In this document: positions 58,957 to 64,000 of the stretch, piece by piece
Layout: the number at the start of each line of letters is the position of its first letter
How positions within the stretch are numbered: the first letter of the stretch is position 1
NCBI GenBank assembly: GCA_030696345.1
Contig: JAUYSK010000021.1
Location: forward strand, 1-64,000
Length of the DNA stretch: 64,000 bases
Direction: 5' to 3'
Source: Azonexus sp.
GTDB taxonomy: Bacteria > Pseudomonadota > Gammaproteobacteria > Burkholderiales > Rhodocyclaceae
The notes under the pieces: generated by a model
What the model saw: only the letters and a program-made list of their open reading frames with translations
The model's database searches: none
What the model was told of the DNA's origin: nothing
Made by a program: the position numbers and the translations under genes

Positions 58957-60207
58957 GTGATCTTTACCCTCGGCATCAACCATCATTCCGCACCGCTCGC
59001 CATTCGCGAGCGGGTGGCGTTTAATGCCGAAAAACTGCATCAGGCGCTGGCTGACCTGACGCACAACCACCCGGTCAAGGAAGTGGCGATCCTCTCGACC
59101 TGCAACCGCACTGAAATTTACTGCGCGGCCGAGACACCTGATGTGGTGATCGACTGGCTGGCTCAATACCACCAGGTCGAACGCAGCGAGATTCTGCCTT
59201 ACCTCTACACCCACGATCAGACGGCCGCAATTCGCCATGCTTTCCGCGTCGCCAGCGGCCTCGATTCGATGGTTATCGGTGAGCCGCAGATTCTTGGTCA
59301 GATGAAAGACGCGGTGCGCGTTGCTGAAGAGAGCGGCACGCTCGGCACGCAGTTGCACAAGCTGTTTCAGCGCTCATTCTCGGTGGCCAAGGAAGTGCGC
59401 AGCACGACGGCGATCGGTGCCAACATCGTCTCAATGGCGGCGGCAGGGGTGCATCTGGCCGAGCGGATTTTCGAGTCGATCGACACCCAGCGCATCCTGT
59501 TCATCGGTGCCGGCGAAATGATCGAACTCTGTGCCGCTCACTTCTGCGCCCGGCAGCCGAAACAGGTCACTATTGCCAACCGCACGATTGAACGTGGTCG
59601 GGCGCTGGCGGAGCGCTTCAACGGAACGGCCATCCGCCTCGATGAACTGGGCGAGCATCTTGCCCAGCACGACATTGTCGTCTCGTGTACGGCCAGCCCG
59701 CTGCCCATCATTGGCCTCGGCATGGTCGAGCGGGCGGTCAAGGTGCGTCGTCACCGGCCAATGTTCATGGTCGACCTTGCTGTGCCGCGCGATATCGAAG
59801 AAGAAGTTGGCGAGCTGGATGATGTCTTTCTTTACACGGTCGATGATCTGGCGCAGGTTGTCGAGAACGGCATGGAATCCCGGCAGGCTGCCGTCCTCGA
59901 TGCTGAAAACATTATCGCCTGCCGCGTTCAGGACTTTATTGTCTGGCTGCAGGGACGCGATACCGTGCCGGTTATCCGTTCACTGCGCGACTCTGCCGAG
60001 CGCATGCGGCGTCACGAACTTGAGCATGCCATCAAATTGCTGGCCAAGGGCGAATCGCCGGAGAAGGTGCTCGACCATCTGTCGCATCGGCTGACCAACA
60101 AGTTGTTGCATGCGCCGACCCAGTCGCTAAACCTGGCCGAAGGCCAGGAGAGGGCCGAACTACAGTCGGCTGCCAGCCGGCTTTTTCACCTGCATTCGAA
60201 CGACTGA
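58957..60207 (+). CDS. hemA: Glutamyl-tRNA reductase
   Basis: HemA reduces glutamyl-tRNA to glutamate semialdehyde, the first step of tetrapyrrole synthesis by the C5 route. The 416-residue protein shows the nucleophile Cys49 in [25 protein letters not shown], the NADPH-binding [15 protein letters not shown] and [13 protein letters not shown]. Start is GTG. In most betaproteobacteria prfA follows hemA; here a convergent regulator gene lies between and overlaps the hemA end by 48 bases. Confidence 0.96.
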   Translation: MIFTLGINHHSAPLAIRERVAFNAEKLHQALADLTHNHPVKEVAILSTCNRTEIYCAAETPDVVIDWLAQYHQVERSEILPYLYTHDQTAAIRHAFRVASGLDSMVIGEPQILGQMKDAVRVAEESGTLGTQLHKLFQRSFSVAKEVRSTTAIGANIVSMAAAGVHLAERIFESIDTQRILFIGAGEMIELCAAHFCARQPKQVTIANRTIERGRALAERFNGTAIRLDELGEHLAQHDIVVSCTASPLPIIGLGMVERAVKVRRHRPMFMVDLAVPRDIEEEVGELDDVFLYTVDDLAQVVENGMESRQAAVLDAENIIACRVQDFIVWLQGRDTVPVIRSLRDSAERMRRHELEHAIKLLAKGESPEKVLDHLSHRLTNKLLHAPTQSLNLAEGQERAELQSAASRLFHLHSND

Positions 60208-61827
60208 GCCCTGGCTCGGCGTTGGCGCGATCAGCAACTGGTTGCGGCCATTGCGCTTGGCCTCCAACAAGGCAGCATCGGCCGCTTCGATCAGGGTCGA
60301 GGTGGTCAGGTAATCGGGCAGGCTGGCGACGCCACAACTGAAGGTGACGCGCACCGAGCCTTGGGCGTGGGCATGTGGCAGCGAGGAAAAGTCCTGACGT
60401 ATCTGGTTGAGCAGGGCCGTCGCTTGATCGAGATCGGTGTCGGGCAGGGCGATCAGAAACTCTTCGCCACCATAACGTCCGATCAGGTCGGAATTGCGTA
60501 GCCGGCCGCGCAGCAACCAGGCCAGGCTGCGAATGACCTGATCGCCAACCGGGTGGCCGTAGTTGTCATTGATCGATTTGAACTTGTCGATATCGATCAT
60601 CGCCACGACCAGACGGCCATCGTTCGTGGCGGCATGCAGCATGCGTTCGAGATGGCCCTTGGCGGTCGAGTGGTTGAGCAGCCCGGTCAGGCTGTCGTGG
60701 TGACCGGAATAGAGCATTTCGCGATAGCGCTCGATCTTGGTCTTGACGACGGAGGCCAGAAGAACCGGATTGATCGGCTTGGTCAAAAACTGATCGCCGC
60801 CCAGACGCAAGGCTTCGACCTGCTGAACGATGTCGGTTTCGCTCGACAGGTAGATCACTGGCAGCGAGTGGAATTCCGGAATCTGCCGCAGGGCGCTGGT
60901 GACTTCGACGCCGGTGCAGAAGGGCATGTACATGTCCATCAGGATGGCGTCGGGGCGGTATTCGGTCGCGAATTCAAGTAGCAGGCGTGGGTCGTTGATA
61001 GCCCGGCTTTCGATGCCATGTTGGGTGAGCGAGCGCCGGATGTGGGCGACAGCCGTTGCCGAGTCTTCGACGACAAGGACGCGATGCGGTTCGTGTGCGT
61101 GGGTCTGAACCAAGTCGAGGATGCGCGATAGCACATCGCTGACTTTCTTGCCCGCCGGGACGCAGGCATCAGCACCCGCTCGCTGGAGCAGTACGATGCT
61201 TTGCAGATTGGCGGGCACCGACAGGCAGTAGAAAAAACTGGTCGGGAAGTTGGTGCGCAGCGCCATGATCCCCGCCACTTCATCCGGCGAGTAGGCAGAG
61301 CCTTCCTTGTCGGGGATGAAAATGATCGCTAGTGGCGGTTCTTCGGTGGTGGGCTGTTTGTTCCAGCGTGCTTCTTCAGGCTTGAAACCGAAAAAGTTGA
61401 GCTGCTCGAACAAGGCTGCGGTCCACGGGTGTTGCGGCCGAGAAATGACCAGTACCGTGCGCTGGTGATGGCATGAGGTTTCATCGTCGGCCGGGGTGTC
61501 CGAAACCCGGCGTGGCTTGATGGCCGGCGTTTCGTAGCGGCGCAATTCGCTCAGGATAATGCTCAGCTGACGGTCGATGGCATTGGCCTGATCGATCGGG
61601 ATCGGGTGCATCGAGCTGTCACCGTAGAGCGCCAGCGCGGTGTTTTCAAGTTCCTGGCAGGCGCGCACAAGGCCGGGCAAATGCCGGCGATTGAACTGCT
61701 CGGTCAGCCCGTTTAGCGACAGCGTGAATTCGACAAAAAACTCGACCTCACCGTTGTCGCGGTAGGTCTTCCAGCGATGTTCCAAGGTCTCCGCCAGTGC
61801 GATGACGGAGTGGGGGATATGAGGCAT
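60160..61827 (-). CDS. Response regulator with REC and GGDEF domains
   Basis: A 555-residue soluble diguanylate cyclase. The N-terminal 110 residues are helical without known family, then a degenerate receiver-like part (about 120-245), a proper REC domain (about 250-370: [34 protein letters not shown]) and a GGDEF domain (about 385-545) with GGEEF and the inhibitory site RNSD five residues before it. It overlaps the end of hemA on the opposite strand by 48 bases and lies between hemA and prfA. Confidence 0.9.
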   Translation of the reverse strand: MPHIPHSVIALAETLEHRWKTYRDNGEVEFFVEFTLSLNGLTEQFNRRHLPGLVRACQELENTALALYGDSSMHPIPIDQANAIDRQLSIILSELRRYETPAIKPRRVSDTPADDETSCHHQRTVLVISRPQHPWTAALFEQLNFFGFKPEEARWNKQPTTEEPPLAIIFIPDKEGSAYSPDEVAGIMALRTNFPTSFFYCLSVPANLQSIVLLQRAGADACVPAGKKVSDVLSRILDLVQTHAHEPHRVLVVEDSATAVAHIRRSLTQHGIESRAINDPRLLLEFATEYRPDAILMDMYMPFCTGVEVTSALRQIPEFHSLPVIYLSSETDIVQQVEALRLGGDQFLTKPINPVLLASVVKTKIERYREMLYSGHHDSLTGLLNHSTAKGHLERMLHAATNDGRLVVAMIDIDKFKSINDNYGHPVGDQVIRSLAWLLRGRLRNSDLIGRYGGEEFLIALPDTDLDQATALLNQIRQDFSSLPHAHAQGSVRVTFSCGVASLPDYLTTSTLIEAADAALLEAKRNGRNQLLIAPTPSQGSVVRMQVKKPAGSRL

Positions 61828-61961
61828 TGGCTGAGGGCGTCCTGAATCGCATGATTATCCACTTTGAATTGGCGAATGGCAATTGCCGTTCGTCGCCGAC
61901 GAGATGTGTTCTCGGGTAACATGACGCCCCCTTGAACCATTTAGCTGGCTAGCCTTCCGAC

Positions 61962-63044
61962 ATGAAATCGAGCATCCGCCAAAAACTTGTATTGCTGGTC
62001 GATCGTCTCGATGAAATTGATCGCATGCTGTCGGCGCCGGGTACGGCCAACGACATGGATCAGTTCCGCCGACTCTCCCGCGAGCGGGCGGAACTTGACC
62101 CGGTGATCGTCCAGTTCAACGCTTTTCGTCAGGCCGAAAATGATCTGGCCGAGGCCGAGGCGATGCGCGACGATCCGGAAATGCGCGACTTCGCCGAGGA
62201 AGAAATTGCCTCAGGAAAATCGCGCCTGCCGGGACTTGAAATTGAATTGCAGAAGTTGTTGTTGCCGAAAGACCCGAACGACGAGCGCAGCGTTCTTCTC
62301 GAAATCCGCGCCGGTACCGGCGGCGATGAGTCAGCCCTGTTTGCCGGCGATCTTTTTCGCATGTACTCGCGCTTCGCCGAGCGTCAGCGCTGGCAGGTCG
62401 AAGTCATGTCGGCCAGTGAGTCGGAACTGGGCGGCTATCGCGAAATAATTTGCAGGATCGGTGGCAGCGGCGCCTATTCGCGGCTGAAATTCGAGTCCGG
62501 CGGCCATCGTGTCCAGCGTGTGCCGGAAACCGAAACCCAGGGCCGCATCCACACTTCGGCCTGTACCGTGGCGATCATGCCGGAAGTCGATGAGGTTGAA
62601 GACGTCAACCTCAACCCGGCCGATCTGCGCATCGACACCTTCCGCGCTTCCGGGGCTGGCGGTCAGCACATCAACAAGACCGACTCGGCCGTGCGCATCA
62701 CCCATTTGCCGACCGGCATTGTCGCCGAGTGTCAGGATGGTCGTTCGCAGCACGCCAACAAGGCGTCGGCCATGAAGGTGCTGGCGGCCCGCATCAAGGA
62801 TGTTCAGGTGCGCGCCCAGCAGGCGCATATTTCCAGCACGCGCAAAAGCCTGATCGGTTCCGGCGACCGCTCCGAACGCATCCGTACCTACAACTTTCCG
62901 CAGGGCCGCATCACCGATCACCGCATCAACCTGACGCTGTACAAGATTGCGGCGATTCTCGATGGGGATATGGATGAGCTGCTCGGCGCGCTGGCAGCCG
63001 AACATCAGGCCGATCTGCTGGCCGAACTGGCGGAACAGAACTGA
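61962..63044 (+). CDS. prfA: Peptide chain release factor 1
   Basis: RF1 ends translation at UAA and UAG. The 360-residue protein has the catalytic GGQ in [19 protein letters not shown] and the tripeptide region [12 protein letters not shown]. It usually precedes prmC, which methylates the GGQ glutamine; prmC is not found downstream here. The gap ahead of it follows the divergent regulator gene. Confidence 0.96.
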   Translation: MKSSIRQKLVLLVDRLDEIDRMLSAPGTANDMDQFRRLSRERAELDPVIVQFNAFRQAENDLAEAEAMRDDPEMRDFAEEEIASGKSRLPGLEIELQKLLLPKDPNDERSVLLEIRAGTGGDESALFAGDLFRMYSRFAERQRWQVEVMSASESELGGYREIICRIGGSGAYSRLKFESGGHRVQRVPETETQGRIHTSACTVAIMPEVDEVEDVNLNPADLRIDTFRASGAGGQHINKTDSAVRITHLPTGIVAECQDGRSQHANKASAMKVLAARIKDVQVRAQQAHISSTRKSLIGSGDRSERIRTYNFPQGRITDHRINLTLYKIAAILDGDMDELLGALAAEHQADLLAELAEQN

Positions 63045-63432
63045 GCCCGGAGGTTACAGGCGGGACGAAAGTCTGCTTTCATCCGTGCAAGGATCCATCA
63101 TTACGCCAATGGGAATGCTGCGGTCAACCGCTAAAAAAGGCCAAAATCGGGAGTGCTGACGTATCGCTCGGATCCGCATATTCACCCCGTGGTTGATGGC
63201 TCGCCTCCCCTCTCTTTTTTGTCCCTTTGCTGACCTCCTCCGCGGGTGGTTTATACACATTTACAAGCCTTCTTGGGGAGTGTGCAACGCCCATTCAAGT
63301 CATTGCTGCATAAGGGTTTATTGATTTACACGCGACGATATGCCGCAGTCTGCAAGTGTCCGCTTCGGATAAGCTTTGGGTAGATTACACACAAGTAATC
63401 CGTCCAAATGAAGTTTCCCCGAAAGGATGAAT
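63045..63432. other. Non-coding stretch before the secreted protein gene
   Basis: The 388 bases after prfA contain no supported gene. A short dyad GATTAC / GTAATC lies at about 63384-63401. GAAAGG stands six bases before the ATG of the next gene. Nothing resembling prmC, a riboswitch or a strong prfA terminator is visible. Confidence 0.5.
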
Positions 63433-64000
63433 ATGAAGAAAAGTACGCTGAATACTGCATTGTTTCTCGCTGGCCTGATTTCCCTCCCGGCCATGGCCCA
63501 TGTCAGTTATACCAATCGCGATCTGGGAACGTTTTCCGGCCTGAGCGCCGCATCGAACAGCATCACGAACCAGACCACTTACAATTTTGGCTGGGCCGAT
63601 GCCGCCGACACTGACTGGGGTGATTCCCACAAGGGTAAATGGTACAAGTTCACGCTGGGAAATGCTGCCGATGTGACGCTTACCGCGTCGGCCAATGCGA
63701 CAGCAACCCCCGCCTCGATTGGCGGCCTGCTTCCGGCCTTCTCGCTCTATCAGGGGCTGGCTCCGTCTGCCGCTTACGACACCTCAGCCGTTTCTTTGAC
63801 TTACCGTGCCTCACTGGGCTTTCCGACCGAGGGTTCACTCAATGCCCTCGGTAGTTTCAAGATCGGCAACGATGCTGGGACCATCAGCCAGCTGACTTTC
63901 GTCGGTTATGCCGCCGATGAGGGCGTCGCCGATGGCCTGGTCAGCAAGACCTTTGCGCTCGGTGCCGGTAGCTACTCGCTGTGGATAGGCGGCGCCAACT
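63433..64000 (+). CDS. Secreted protein of unknown function (partial, runs off the window)
   Basis: The open frame begins MKKSTLNTALFLAGLISLP with a signal peptide cut near PAMA-HVSY and continues to the end of the window (189 codons). After it come WADAADTDWGDSHKGKWYKF and a long beta-rich part with SIGGLLPAFSLYQGL. The pattern resembles exported proteins of related bacteria with a PEP-CTERM-type sorting tail, but the C-terminus is outside the window, so this cannot be checked. ATG 63433 is preferred to 63427 because GAAAGG then stands at the right distance. Confidence 0.7.
   Translation, partial: MKKSTLNTALFLAGLISLPAMAHVSYTNRDLGTFSGLSAASNSITNQTTYNFGWADAADTDWGDSHKGKWYKFTLGNAADVTLTASANATATPASIGGLLPAFSLYQGLAPSAAYDTSAVSLTYRASLGFPTEGSLNALGSFKIGNDAGTISQLTFVGYAADEGVADGLVSKTFALGAGSYSLWIGGAN

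Overview
The window reads as ordinary chromosome of a GC-rich betaproteobacterium, most likely a member of the Rhodocyclales close to Dechloromonas or Azonexus. This is inferred from gene content and order: ribB-ribH-nusB-thiL-pgpA; prs-tRNA-Gln-ispE-lolB-TPR; coaE-zapD-yacG; ftsY-ftsE-ftsX; sbp-cysTWA; many hybrid kinases and c-di-GMP proteins. No database search was possible. Most of the 64 kb is densely packed housekeeping sequence with 1-4 base overlaps inside operons.

Region 1-2.4 kb is the only accessory-looking part. It starts with an intact initiator tRNA. A cut-short XRE repressor gene and a divergent Fic protein follow, with 10-bp-phased repeats between them. Next come the 3' half of a tRNA-Phe gene and a second, broken copy of the initiator tRNA with its own terminator. 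It looks like the scar of insertion events at tRNA genes.

Region 2.4-24.3 kb holds a CDF metal transporter, an orphan HicA toxin-like protein, riboflavin/thiamine/lipid genes (ribB, ribH, nusB, thiL, pgpA), YceI, a membrane-bound spermidine-synthase-like protein, an HDOD protein, ychF-pth-rplY-prs, tRNA-Gln, ispE-lolB and a TPR protein, mutM, a dynamin-like GTPase, a ferredoxin, coaD-rsmD and an M16 peptidase pair. Region 24.4-40.6 kb holds ftsY-ftsE-ftsX with a coupled Tat-type FAD oxidoreductase, a PAS-GGDEF-EAL protein, a NamZ-type muramidase, trpB2, a SPOR-like protein, coaE-zapD-yacG, a Nudix-ThiE fusion, a DUF815 ATPase and mltA.

Region 40.6-53.3 kb is about nitrogen and signalling. 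It has amt with NtrC-type and sigma-54-type sites upstream, a PhnD-type sensor kinase whose receiver domain is separated by an in-frame stop and decayed, a YdcH protein, NADP-glutamate dehydrogenase, a LysR regulator, a hemerythrin-PAS-hybrid kinase and a poly-HAMP chemoreceptor. Region 53.4-64 kb holds small unknown genes, a Pal-like lipoprotein, the sulfate ABC importer sbp-cysTWA behind a perfect dyad, hemA and prfA split by an oppositely oriented response regulator-diguanylate cyclase, and the start of a secreted protein that runs off the window.

No CRISPR array, insertion sequence, prophage or rRNA was seen. No convincing new system was found. The best leads are the tRNA-bounded Fic islet, the broken PhnD-kinase, and the amt and sbp control regions.
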